From: Streptomyces olivochromogenes
Lineage (GTDB): Bacteria > Actinomycetota > Actinomycetes > Streptomycetales > Streptomycetaceae
DNA: 64,000 nt
Assembly: GCF_001514115.1 (NCBI RefSeq)
Contig: NZ_KQ948457.1
Span: 249,829-313,828, forward strand
Direction: 5' to 3'
Shown piece by piece: positions 17,376-25,918 of this stretch. Numbering within the stretch: the first letter of the stretch is position 1; the number at the start of each line of letters is the position of its first letter. The notes beneath the pieces are model-generated. The model did no database searches and was not told the origin of the DNA. It was given only the letters and a program-made list of their open reading frames with translations. The position numbers and the translations under genes were made by a program.

Positions 17376-20300
17376 TCACGCCTTCTCCGTCACGCCCAGC
17401 ATGTTCTCCGCCTCGGCCCGACGCGCCTGGGCGGCCTCCCCGTCCACACCCGCGTACGCGGAAAGCACCGCACGCGCGCGTGCGGCCGCCGCCGCGGGCC
17501 GGAGCAGATCGGCCTCCAGCCACCCCGCCGCGAGCTCGGCCCCGGTGCGCGCGTCGAGGGCGTCGTCTCCGAGGGACGCGAAGACGGAGACGGCCCGCGT
17601 GTAGTGGGCCAGAGCCTCCTCCGCGTCGTCCGGAACGGAACGGGCGACCAGGTCACCGAACTGCCGATGGGTGTGACCGAGTTCGGCGACAAGGCGATGA
17701 CGGGCCTCCGCGGCATCGGAGCCCTCGACGGCGTCGGAGCCCGCCACGGCATCCGAGGCCTCCACGGCCTCGGCCCCAACGGAGGACGACACCGCCCGCA
17801 GCCCCTCCTCGCACTCCCGCACCGCCGCCGCCATCGACTCCCGCGCCCCGTCCAGCCCCGAGTCCGTACGCAACGCGACCCACGCCCGGGCCCGCAGCGA
17901 CCGGATCAGACCGTGGAGGTTGCCGAGTTCACGCCACAGGTCACCGGCGCGCGTGTACGCCTGCTCGGCCTGCACGGGCAGTTCGGCGTGGCCGAGCGCC
18001 TCGGCGGCGAGATGGGCGAGCATCGCGTGGTCACGCTGCTCGGGCCAGTGCCGGGCGACGTCCGCGGCCCGCAACCAGTGCTCGGCCGCCGCACGGTGTT
18101 CGCCGAGCTCGGTGAGACAGTCGCCGAGCCACCAACGCGTCTGCACGATCGCACCGTCGCCGTGCATGTCGGTGGTCAGGTCGGGCAGCGCCGACTCAAG
18201 GATCTCCGCGGCCTCGGCCCATCGCCCCTGACGGAGCAGGAACCCGCCGAGCTGGTGCCGGGCCCAGGCGCCGAGTGTGGGCCCCTCGCCCGCCTCGTCG
18301 GCCCAGTGCGCGGCCTCCAGGGCGTGTTCCGAGGCGGGCCCGAACTGCCCGGTGGCGCCCAGGACCTCGGCGAGCTGCAGGTGCAGCTGCGCGTGGCCCA
18401 TCGGCTCCAGGCGAGGCCCTCCGTGCTCCAGCGCCGCGCGTGCGGCCCGCTCGGCCTCCTCCGCGTCGCCCAGGTGCCGGGCGATCCCGGCGAGCCGGGA
18501 CTCGTACTCGACGGCGAACCACGGCAACCCCGCTGCCACGAACGCCGCCGCGGCCTGCCCGAGCAACTCCGCCGCGGCCTCGGCGTCCCCGGCGTGCGCC
18601 GCGAGCTCCCCGAGCATCGCCCGCGCCTCCGCGGCCCGCGAGGCCATCCGCACGTCCGAGATGTGCGGCTCGGCCAGCGCCAGCAGCTCCCGCACGGCCG
18701 CCTCGGCGGCACCCACGACCTCGTCCCCGCCGACCCCGGAACCGGCGGTCCCGGAAGCCGTCGCCCCCGACTCACCCTCGTCCGCGTCCTCCTGCACCAA
18801 CAGCATCAATATCCGCGCCCGTCCCACCAGCACGGACGCCGCCTGGGACACCCCCGTCCCGCCGTCCGCGAGGAGGGCGAGCACCCCCTCGTACAGTTCC
18901 GAGACGGTCGCGAGCGCCTCCTCGGGCCCGCCAGTGAGGGCGAGGACGTACGCGGCACGCGCACGGGCCGCGAGCGCCTCGCCGGGGTCGCCCGCCTCGG
19001 CGTAGAGCCCGGCCGCCTCATGGAAGAGCTCGATGCCCTCGGGACCGCGTTCCATCGCCGCGTGGTCGGCGATCTCCGCGCGGTCGCGGACGTCCAGTTC
19101 CTGGCCCTCGGCGGCCCGTGAGACCGCCGCCCAGGCCTCGACGGCGTCCGGGCTCCGGGTCGCGGACAGCCGCCGGGCCTCGGTGAGCAGCGCCGAGAGC
19201 GAGGACGGGTCCGAGCCGGCATCCGACTCCACCACGCCGGCCGACGATCGCGCCGAAGCCGAAGCCGAAGCCGAAGCCGAAGCCGAAGCCGCCGCGGAAC
19301 CCGAACCCGCGGCGGAACCCGAAGGCGACAAGTGTCGCGCGGACCGGGATCGCACCCCCAGCGGCAACCGCGCGACCAACGGCCGCTGATCCATCCGCCC
19401 ACGAGCCCGCTCACTGACGTACGACGTGCCGTTGCGCGCGTCGAAGAGCGCCGCCAGGGAAAGGGCCTCCCCGCGCGCGTGGGCAGCGAGCCCGCTCGCG
19501 GTCCACTCCCGGCCGGCCGGTCCAGGCACCGGCTGATCGCCGAGACCGAGCCCGGTCAGGCGGTCCATGAGGAGGGCGGTCACAGCCATGAAGTCGAGCT
19601 TGCTGCGCGGGTCCCCGGAGTCGGTGAAGTAGGCGGGCCGCTCCGCGAGCAGCTCCAGGGCGCGCGCCTCGTTGCCGGAGAGCGCGCAGAACTCCACGTG
19701 GTCCGCGTACGCGCCGCGCATGCTCTCCATGGGCCGCACCAGCCGGAAGCCCCGCAGGTGATGGGCACGGGCCTCGTCCAGGCGGCCCAGACGCAGCAGG
19801 GGGAGCAGGGACGACGCGAGGACGGTGTGCGGCTCGTGGGCGCACGTGTACTCGCCCTCCAGAACCGGGCGCCACAGTTCCAGCGCCACCTCGTCGGCGT
19901 CGCGCTCCGCCCGCCACCACCCCTGGCTGTGGAGTTCGCACGCGTGGCAGTCGGCCATCGTGTCCCGGTCGGCGGCCAGCCAGGCGGCGTAAGCCCGCTC
20001 GGCGCGCCCCAGGTCGCCCACGTGCGCGGCGACGCTGAACTCGGCTCCGCGCACGGCCCGTTCGGAGTGCCCGGCCAGCCGGTAGCGGTGCTCCATCTCG
20101 CCGAGCCACTTCTCTATGGAGGCGAGCGGGATGTGCGGCTGGTCGAGCATGCCGGCCGACATCCACTTGAAGACCCAGTGCAGGGAGTGCGTCTCGTACT
20201 CGTCGAAGTCCTCGGGGCGCTCGTCCCACATGCGCAGCAGGCGCGCGAAGGGGACGAACATCTTGTCCTTCTCGGAGCTGTAGTTGTAGACCTTCAGCTG

Positions 20301-20462
20301 GTGTCCGAGCGCCTCGATCACGGCGAGCGGGATGTTCAGCTTCTCGGCCTCGACGAGCAGTTGCTCCGCGCGCGCGTTGCGTGCCGGACCCTCCGGCTGC
20401 TCCTGGTTGTCCGCCATCGCCTGGCGCAGGGTGTCGAAGTCCATGCCCATGGCCTGGCTCAT
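17376..20462 (-). CDS. Large TPR protein coupled to an HSP90-family chaperone
   Basis: A 1028-residue Ala/Glu-rich helical protein. It starts at ATG 20462 (MSQAMGMDFDTLRQAMADNQ), overlapping the HSP90 stop as ATGA; the in-frame extension further upstream is antisense-like and rejected. Residues 1-320 hold a conserved Trp/His-rich helical region (SLHWVFKWMSAGMLDQ, CHACELHSQGWWRAERDAD). Residues about 391-404 are an (Ala-Ser) run. About 410-1028 are TPR-like helix pairs (e.g. LGEHRAAAEHWLRAADVARH). No enzymatic motif, signal or membrane segment is seen. TPR proteins often bind HSP90 tails, so a co-chaperone or client-scaffold role is inferred. Confidence 0.85.
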   Translation of the reverse strand: MSQAMGMDFDTLRQAMADNQEQPEGPARNARAEQLLVEAEKLNIPLAVIEALGHQLKVYNYSSEKDKMFVPFARLLRMWDERPEDFDEYETHSLHWVFKWMSAGMLDQPHIPLASIEKWLGEMEHRYRLAGHSERAVRGAEFSVAAHVGDLGRAERAYAAWLAADRDTMADCHACELHSQGWWRAERDADEVALELWRPVLEGEYTCAHEPHTVLASSLLPLLRLGRLDEARAHHLRGFRLVRPMESMRGAYADHVEFCALSGNEARALELLAERPAYFTDSGDPRSKLDFMAVTALLMDRLTGLGLGDQPVPGPAGREWTASGLAAHARGEALSLAALFDARNGTSYVSERARGRMDQRPLVARLPLGVRSRSARHLSPSGSAAGSGSAAASASASASASASARSSAGVVESDAGSDPSSLSALLTEARRLSATRSPDAVEAWAAVSRAAEGQELDVRDRAEIADHAAMERGPEGIELFHEAAGLYAEAGDPGEALAARARAAYVLALTGGPEEALATVSELYEGVLALLADGGTGVSQAASVLVGRARILMLLVQEDADEGESGATASGTAGSGVGGDEVVGAAEAAVRELLALAEPHISDVRMASRAAEARAMLGELAAHAGDAEAAAELLGQAAAAFVAAGLPWFAVEYESRLAGIARHLGDAEEAERAARAALEHGGPRLEPMGHAQLHLQLAEVLGATGQFGPASEHALEAAHWADEAGEGPTLGAWARHQLGGFLLRQGRWAEAAEILESALPDLTTDMHGDGAIVQTRWWLGDCLTELGEHRAAAEHWLRAADVARHWPEQRDHAMLAHLAAEALGHAELPVQAEQAYTRAGDLWRELGNLHGLIRSLRARAWVALRTDSGLDGARESMAAAVRECEEGLRAVSSSVGAEAVEASDAVAGSDAVEGSDAAEARHRLVAELGHTHRQFGDLVARSVPDDAEEALAHYTRAVSVFASLGDDALDARTGAELAAGWLEADLLRPAAAAARARAVLSAYAGVDGEAAQARRAEAENMLGVTEKA
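19251..19290. repeat. Hexanucleotide repeat in the TPR gene
   Basis: GCCGAA is repeated six to seven times in perfect tandem. On the coding strand it reads GCTTCG, giving an Ala-Ser run between the N-terminal region and the C-terminal TPRs. Hexamers keep frame, so slippage would only change linker length. Confidence 0.85.
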
Positions 20463-22297
20463 CGGAGGTCGTCCTTCCCGGGCTCGGTGTGGGTGGCCCA
20501 CTCCAGGAGGCCGATGAACGCGCGGTTGAGGAGCGCGGAGTCGGCGGGCCGCAGGGGGCGCTGCGCCATGAGGAGGGCCTGTCCGTAGAGGGACTCCGTG
20601 GCGGTGCCTATCAGCTCCGGGTCGCGCAGCGAACTGATCCTTCGGATCAGGGGGTTGAGGTGGTTGAGGACCAGGCGGGCGCGGGGCGCGCTGCCGCGCA
20701 GCGAGCCGAGAATGCCCGCCCACAGGTCGTCGGCCTGCTCCTCGGCGTCCGCGCGGGCCTGCTCGTGGCGGGCCGCCCGGTCGTCCAGGTGCAGGGCGGG
20801 CACGGAGAGCGGGTGGAAGGCGCGCAGCACCACGTCGCAGCCCAGGGGGTCGAGCTTGGCCCGGGCGGCCATCAGGAAGCCCGAGAGTGCCAGTTCCTCG
20901 GCCGGGTCGACGGCGTCCAGGTGCGCCGTCACGGTGTCGGCGTCCAGCTCCGAGACGACCGTCCCCGGACGCACCGACGGCAGCGCCTCCACCAGCTCGC
21001 TGTCGTACGTGTAGCCGCCGTTGATCACCCCGATGCCCTGTGCGGAGGCGATGGGCGCGACCTGCCGGTACTCCTCCACGGTCCGCGTGAAGTGCACCAC
21101 CGGGTGGCGCAGCGCGAACTCCTCCAGGGACAGCCGTCCGTCGGTCGTCTCGAAGGGCAGCCACGGCAGCATGGTGCGCAGCATCTCGTTGTCGTGCCGC
21201 GCCAGGGACTTCACGCCCAGGTGGTGCACCGACAGGAAGGCCGCCAGCCGCTCCGGGTCGCCCGCCGCGAGCCCCGTCAGCCACGACCGGATGCGCTCGC
21301 CCAGGGCCTCGCGTACGGCCGCCAGGGTCTCGTCCTCGTACAGCGACTCGCGCGAGGCGGTGGGCCGCAGGCTGTCCGTGTCCAGGACGCAGCGCACGAA
21401 GAACGCCCAGTCGGGCAACAGCTGTTCGGCCCGCTCGGTGAGCAGCATGCCCTTCAGGTGCACCCGGTGGCTCGCGCGCTGGGCAGGGCTGACCGCGGAC
21501 GGCAGGACGTACGCCACGCCGCGGACTCCGGCGAGCGGCACGTTCAGGTCGATCGTGTCCAGCGGTGTGAAGCCGAACAGGTCGTGGCAGTGACGGGCCA
21601 GGGCCACCCTGCGGGTGGCGGGGCTCGGATGGGCGCGGTCCCAGGGCGCGGGAAGCTCCGCGATCGCCTCGTCGCCGACGCGTACGTCGTACGGCAGCAG
21701 CGAGCCGAAGTCCCGGGCCAGGGAGCGGACCCGCTCCTCGGTGAGCCATTCGCCGGCTCCGGCGCGCGCCACCAGGTGCACGGTGGTGCCCGGTTCGGGA
21801 CGGGCCTCGTGCGGCAGCGTGCGCACGGTGTACGAGCCGTCGTCGGTCGCCGTCCACTCCACGGGCGCCGCGTCGGGCGTACGCGCGCTGCGGCTGACGA
21901 CGCGGATGCGCTCGGCGACCACGAAACACGCCAGCAACCCGATGCCGAACTGCCCCAGGAAGTCGGAGCGCGCCGCCTGCAGACCGTCCTCCCGCTTGGA
22001 ACTGCGGCCGATCGTGGCGAGGAGGCTGTGCACGTCGGACTCCGTGAGCCCGATACCGGAGTCCTCCACACGCAGGGTGCCGCCCTCGGCGTACAGGCGT
22101 ACGGCGGCCGGGGCGTCCGGCTGCTCCGCCCGCCGGGCGGTGATCGCGTCCACGGCGTTCTGCAGCAGTTCGCGCAGGTAGACCTTGGGACTGGAGTAGA
22201 GGTGATGGGAGAGCAGGTCCACCAGACCACGCAGGTCGACCTGGAAGGTGTGAGGTGACTGGGATGCCTGTGATGGCTGTGAGGTCTGGGAGTCCAT
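20459..22297 (-). CDS. HSP90-family protein (divergent HtpG-like)
   Basis: 612 residues with a full GHKL ATPase domain: VYLRELLQNAVDAI (near 39-52), VEDSGIGLTESDV (near 77-89) and GQFGIGLLACFVVAERI (near 114-130). These correspond to the HSP90 N-box, DxGxG and glycine-rich lid motifs. The middle-domain arginine loop is visible as LRPTASRESLYED. Overall it is much diverged from E. coli HtpG and lacks the charged linker; the last ~100 residues could be the dimerisation domain. The N-terminal 17 residues are Ser/Gln-rich. It is translationally coupled to the TPR gene (ATGA) and divergent from recG by 145 bp. Whether the genome has a canonical htpG as well is unknown. Confidence 0.9.
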   Translation of the reverse strand: MDSQTSQPSQASQSPHTFQVDLRGLVDLLSHHLYSSPKVYLRELLQNAVDAITARRAEQPDAPAAVRLYAEGGTLRVEDSGIGLTESDVHSLLATIGRSSKREDGLQAARSDFLGQFGIGLLACFVVAERIRVVSRSARTPDAAPVEWTATDDGSYTVRTLPHEARPEPGTTVHLVARAGAGEWLTEERVRSLARDFGSLLPYDVRVGDEAIAELPAPWDRAHPSPATRRVALARHCHDLFGFTPLDTIDLNVPLAGVRGVAYVLPSAVSPAQRASHRVHLKGMLLTERAEQLLPDWAFFVRCVLDTDSLRPTASRESLYEDETLAAVREALGERIRSWLTGLAAGDPERLAAFLSVHHLGVKSLARHDNEMLRTMLPWLPFETTDGRLSLEEFALRHPVVHFTRTVEEYRQVAPIASAQGIGVINGGYTYDSELVEALPSVRPGTVVSELDADTVTAHLDAVDPAEELALSGFLMAARAKLDPLGCDVVLRAFHPLSVPALHLDDRAARHEQARADAEEQADDLWAGILGSLRGSAPRARLVLNHLNPLIRRISSLRDPELIGTATESLYGQALLMAQRPLRPADSALLNRAFIGLLEWATHTEPGKDDLR

Positions 22298-22463
22298 CGT
22301 CGCTGCGCCGAGGGTGGGGGGACGTGCGACGGCGCGGGGTCGGGCGGTCCCGGGGGACGGTGACCGCGAAGAGGGCCGGAGCGCGTCATCCTAGGCCCGG
22401 AACGAGCCGTCTGACCAGCGGATTTCCGGGACGTATACGGCAATGTCAGTGGTGTGGTGTGCA

Positions 22464-24686
22464 ATGGATCTCGTGCCCGCGCTCGATGAACCACTGAAGA
22501 AGGTGCTCGGTCCTCCCACCGCGAAGGTGATGGCCGAGCACCTCGGCCTGCACACCGTCGGCGACCTGCTGCACCACTACCCGCGTAGATACGAGGAGCG
22601 CGGGCAGCTCACCCACCTCGCCGACCTGCCCATGGACGAGCACGTCACGGTGGTCGCCCAGGTCGCCGACGCGCGCCTGCTCACCTTCGCCTCCGCCAAG
22701 GCGCCCCGCGGCAAGGGCCAGCGCCTCGAAGTGACCATCACCGACGGCAGCGGCCGCCTCCAGCTGGTCTTCTTCGGCAACGGGGTGCACAAACCCCACA
22801 AGGACCTGCTGCCCGGCACCCGCGCGATGTTCTCGGGCAAGGTCTCCGTCTTCAACCACCGCCTCCAGCTGGCCCATCCGGCCTACGAGCCGCTGCGCGC
22901 CGACAGCGACGACGCCGCCGAGACCGTCGACTCCTGGGCGGGCGCGCTCATCCCGATCTACCCGGCCACCGCCAAGCTCGAGTCCTGGAAGATCGCCAAG
23001 TCCGTGCAGACGGTGCTGCTCAGTGCCCAGGAGGCCGTCGACCCGCTGCCGGACTCCCTGCGGGACGGCCGCGGCCTGGTCTCCCTCCCCGAGGCCCTTC
23101 TGAAGATCCACCGCCCGCACACCAAGGCGGACATCCACGACGCCCGCGCCCGTCTCAAGTGGGACGAGGCCTTCGTCCTCCAGGTCGCCCTGGCCCGCCG
23201 CCGCCACGCCGACGCCCAACTCCCCGCCGTGGCCCGTCTCCCCAAGCCGGACGGGCTGCTGACCTCCTTCGACGCGAAGCTGCCCTTCACCCTCACCGAG
23301 GGCCAGCAGAAGGTCTCCAAGGAGATCTTCGACGACCTCGCCACCGAGCACCCGATGCACCGGCTGCTCCAGGGGGAAGTCGGTTCCGGGAAGACGATGG
23401 TCGCCCTGCGCGCCATGCTCGCCGTCGTCGACGCGGGCGGGCAGGCCGCGATGCTCGCGCCGACCGAGGTGCTCGCCCAGCAGCACCACCGGTCGATCAC
23501 CGAGATGATGGGAGAGCTGGCCGAGGGCGGCATGCTCGGCGGGTCCGAGCACTCCACCAAGGTCGTGCTGCTCACCGGTTCCATGGGGGCGGCGGGGCGG
23601 CGGCAGGCGCTGCTCGACCTGGTCACCGGTGAGGCCGGGATCGTGATCGGCACCCACGCGCTGATCGAGGACAAGGTGCAGTTCCACGACCTGGGCCTGG
23701 TCGTGGTGGACGAGCAGCACCGCTTCGGTGTCGAGCAGCGCGACGCCCTGCGCGGCAAGGGCAAGCAGCCGCCGCACCTCCTGGTGATGACCGCCACGCC
23801 CATTCCGCGCACGGTCGCGATGACCGTCTTCGGCGACCTGGAGACCTCGGTCCTCGACCAGCTTCCCGCCGGGCGTTCGCCGATCGCCAGCCATGTCGTC
23901 CCCGCCGCCGACAAGCCGCACTTCCTCTCGCGCGCGTGGGAGCGCGTGCGCGAAGAAGTGGAGAACGGCCACCAGGCGTACGTGGTCTGCCCGCGCATCG
24001 GCGACGACATCGACGAACCTGGCGACCCGAAGAAGGCCAAGAAGAAGTCCCCCGAGGACGAGGCCGAGAAGCGCCCGCCGCTCGCCGTCCTCGACATCGC
24101 CGACCAGCTCGCCACGGGACCCCTCCAAGGACTCAAGGTCGAGGTCCTGCACGGCCGGATGCAGCCCGACGACAAGGACGCCGTGATGCGCCGCTTCGCC
24201 GCGGGCGAGACGGACGTCCTGGTCGCCACGACGGTGATCGAGGTCGGGGTGAACGTGCCGAACGCCACGGCCATGGTGATCATGGATGCCGACCGGTTCG
24301 GCGTCTCCCAGCTCCACCAGCTGCGCGGCCGCGTCGGCCGTGGCTCCGCCGCGGGACTCTGCCTCCTGGTCACCGAGATGCCGGAGGCGAGCCCGGCCCG
24401 CCAGCGCCTGACCGCGGTGGCGTCCACGCTCGACGGCTTCGAGCTCTCCCGCATCGACCTCGAACAGCGCCGTGAGGGCGACGTGCTCGGCCAGGCCCAG
24501 TCCGGCGTCCGTTCCTCACTGCGCATGCTCGCCGTCATCGAGGACGAGGAGATCATCGCCGAGGCCCGCGAGGAGGCCGCCGCGGTCGTCGCCGCCGACC
24601 CCGAGCTCACCGCCCTCCCCGGCCTGCGCACGGCCCTGGAGGCCCTCCTCGACGAGGAGCGCGAGCAGTACCTGGACAAGGGCTGA
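22464..24686 (+). CDS. recG: ATP-dependent DNA helicase RecG
   Basis: Branch-migration helicase that remodels stalled forks and Holliday junctions. About 740 residues: an N-terminal wedge OB-domain (HYPRRYEERGQLTHLADLPM), then superfamily 2 motifs GEVGSGKTMVALRA, APTEVLAQQH, VVVDEQHRFGVEQRD (DEQH box), TATPIPRT and HQLRGRVGRG. A lysine-rich insert (near 523-540: PGDPKKAKKKSPEDEAEKRP) lies between motifs III and IV. I prefer the ATG at 22464 (MDLVPALDEPLKKVLGPPTA), where homology starts; ATG 22443 is also possible and neither has a strong ribosome site. Confidence 0.97.
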   Translation: MDLVPALDEPLKKVLGPPTAKVMAEHLGLHTVGDLLHHYPRRYEERGQLTHLADLPMDEHVTVVAQVADARLLTFASAKAPRGKGQRLEVTITDGSGRLQLVFFGNGVHKPHKDLLPGTRAMFSGKVSVFNHRLQLAHPAYEPLRADSDDAAETVDSWAGALIPIYPATAKLESWKIAKSVQTVLLSAQEAVDPLPDSLRDGRGLVSLPEALLKIHRPHTKADIHDARARLKWDEAFVLQVALARRRHADAQLPAVARLPKPDGLLTSFDAKLPFTLTEGQQKVSKEIFDDLATEHPMHRLLQGEVGSGKTMVALRAMLAVVDAGGQAAMLAPTEVLAQQHHRSITEMMGELAEGGMLGGSEHSTKVVLLTGSMGAAGRRQALLDLVTGEAGIVIGTHALIEDKVQFHDLGLVVVDEQHRFGVEQRDALRGKGKQPPHLLVMTATPIPRTVAMTVFGDLETSVLDQLPAGRSPIASHVVPAADKPHFLSRAWERVREEVENGHQAYVVCPRIGDDIDEPGDPKKAKKKSPEDEAEKRPPLAVLDIADQLATGPLQGLKVEVLHGRMQPDDKDAVMRRFAAGETDVLVATTVIEVGVNVPNATAMVIMDADRFGVSQLHQLRGRVGRGSAAGLCLLVTEMPEASPARQRLTAVASTLDGFELSRIDLEQRREGDVLGQAQSGVRSSLRMLAVIEDEEIIAEAREEAAAVVAADPELTALPGLRTALEALLDEEREQYLDKG

Positions 24687-24725
24687 GAGACTGGCCCCGA
24701 CACACTTCCAGCGCAAAGGACCCTC

Positions 24726-25313
24726 ATGACCCGCGTGATCGCCGGCCGGGCGGGCGGACGCCGTCTGGCCGTCCCGCCGGGCACCGGCACCCGCCCCACC
24801 TCCGACCGGGCGCGCGAGGGCCTCTTCTCCACCTGGCAGTCCCTGCTCGGCGGCCCGCTGGAGGGCGAGCGCGTCCTCGACCTGTACGCGGGCTCGGGCG
24901 CCGTCGGCCTGGAGGCGCTCAGCCGCGGCGCCGGGCACGCCCTCCTCGTCGAGGCCGACGCCCGCGCGGCCCGGATCATCCGCGAGAACGTGAAAACGCT
25001 GGGCCTGCCCGGCGCCGAGGTCAGATCGGGCAAAGCGGAGCAGATCGTCCAGGGATCGGCGCCGACGGATCCGTACGACCTGGTCTTCCTCGACCCGCCG
25101 TACGCCGTGTCCGATGACGATCTTCGGGAGATTCTGCTCACACTCCGGACGCAGGGCTGGCTCGCGGCCGAAGCGCTCGTCACCGTGGAGCGCAGCACCA
25201 GAGGCGGCGAATTCGGCTGGCCGGACGGTTTCGACGCGATCCGGGCCCGTCGTTACGGCGAGGGGACGTTTTGGTACGGTCGCGCCGCCTCTACGTGCGA
25301 AGACGCACGATGA
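24726..25313 (+). CDS. rsmD: 16S rRNA (guanine966-N2)-methyltransferase RsmD
   Basis: A class I SAM methyltransferase of 195 residues. It starts MTRVIAGRAGGRRLAVPPGT, the typical RsmD opening, followed by GTRPTSDRAREGLFS, the SAM loop VLDLYAGSGAVGLEALSRGA (near 44-63) and catalytic motif IV LVFLDPPY (near 119). It modifies G966 of 16S rRNA during 30S assembly. It is next to coaD, as in most bacteria; the stop overlaps the ATG of a possible longer coaD start (ATGA). AAAGGACCCTC precedes the start. Confidence 0.94.
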   Translation: MTRVIAGRAGGRRLAVPPGTGTRPTSDRAREGLFSTWQSLLGGPLEGERVLDLYAGSGAVGLEALSRGAGHALLVEADARAARIIRENVKTLGLPGAEVRSGKAEQIVQGSAPTDPYDLVFLDPPYAVSDDDLREILLTLRTQGWLAAEALVTVERSTRGGEFGWPDGFDAIRARRYGEGTFWYGRAASTCEDAR

Positions 25314-25339
25314 CCGGACCGGAGAGCGAGGAACCACAG

Positions 25340-25819
25340 TTGCGCCGCGCCGTCTGTCCGGGGTCATTCGACCCCATCACCAATGGACACCTCGACATCA
25401 TCGCCCGCGCTTCCAGGCTCTACGACGTCGTGCACGTCGTGGTGATGATCAATCAGTCGAAGCAGGGCCTGTTCACCGTCGACGAGCGGATCGAGCTGAT
25501 CCGCGAGGTCACCGCCGAGTACGGCAACATCCAGGTCGAGGCCTACCACGGCCTCCTCGTCGACTTCTGCAAGCAGCGCGACATCCCCGCCATCGTGAAG
25601 GGTCTGCGAGCGGTCAGCGACTTCGACTACGAGCTCCAGATGGCCCAGATGAACAACGGCCTCTCGGGCGTCGAGACGCTGTTCATCCCGACCAGCCCCA
25701 CCTACAGCTTCCTGTCCTCCTCGCTCGTGAAGGAGGTCGCCCAGTGGGGCGGCGACATCTCCCACCTGGTGCCGGGGGTCGTCCTGGAGGCGCTCAAGGG
25801 ACGGCTCGGCAAGAGCTGA
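25340..25819 (+). CDS. coaD: Phosphopantetheine adenylyltransferase
   Basis: Transfers AMP to 4'-phosphopantetheine in coenzyme A synthesis. From a TTG at 25340 the 159 residues begin LRRAVCPGSFDPITNGHLDI, where the family's first strand and TNGH nucleotide motif sit. GAGGAA is eight bases upstream, so I prefer this TTG. An ATG at 25310 overlapping the rsmD stop would add ten residues (MTGPESEEPQ) without family character. ISSTxxR-type motif is replaced by the usual TSPTYSFLSSSLVKE. Confidence 0.95.
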   Translation: MRRAVCPGSFDPITNGHLDIIARASRLYDVVHVVVMINQSKQGLFTVDERIELIREVTAEYGNIQVEAYHGLLVDFCKQRDIPAIVKGLRAVSDFDYELQMAQMNNGLSGVETLFIPTSPTYSFLSSSLVKEVAQWGGDISHLVPGVVLEALKGRLGKS

Positions 25820-25918
25820 GTGCCTGACAGTGCGTCACCAGGTGTCGGGCGGGGTGGGAGTGGTCGTACAGTCGACCCGTCCGTCTCCATCACAGCTGTA
25901 GAGAGTGGCGAGCACACG

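Noticed and set aside
20465..21929. N-terminal extension of the TPR protein frame through the HSP90 gene
   Set aside because: The extension is out-of-frame shadow of the HSP90 gene; the ATGA overlap at 20462 gives a natural start.
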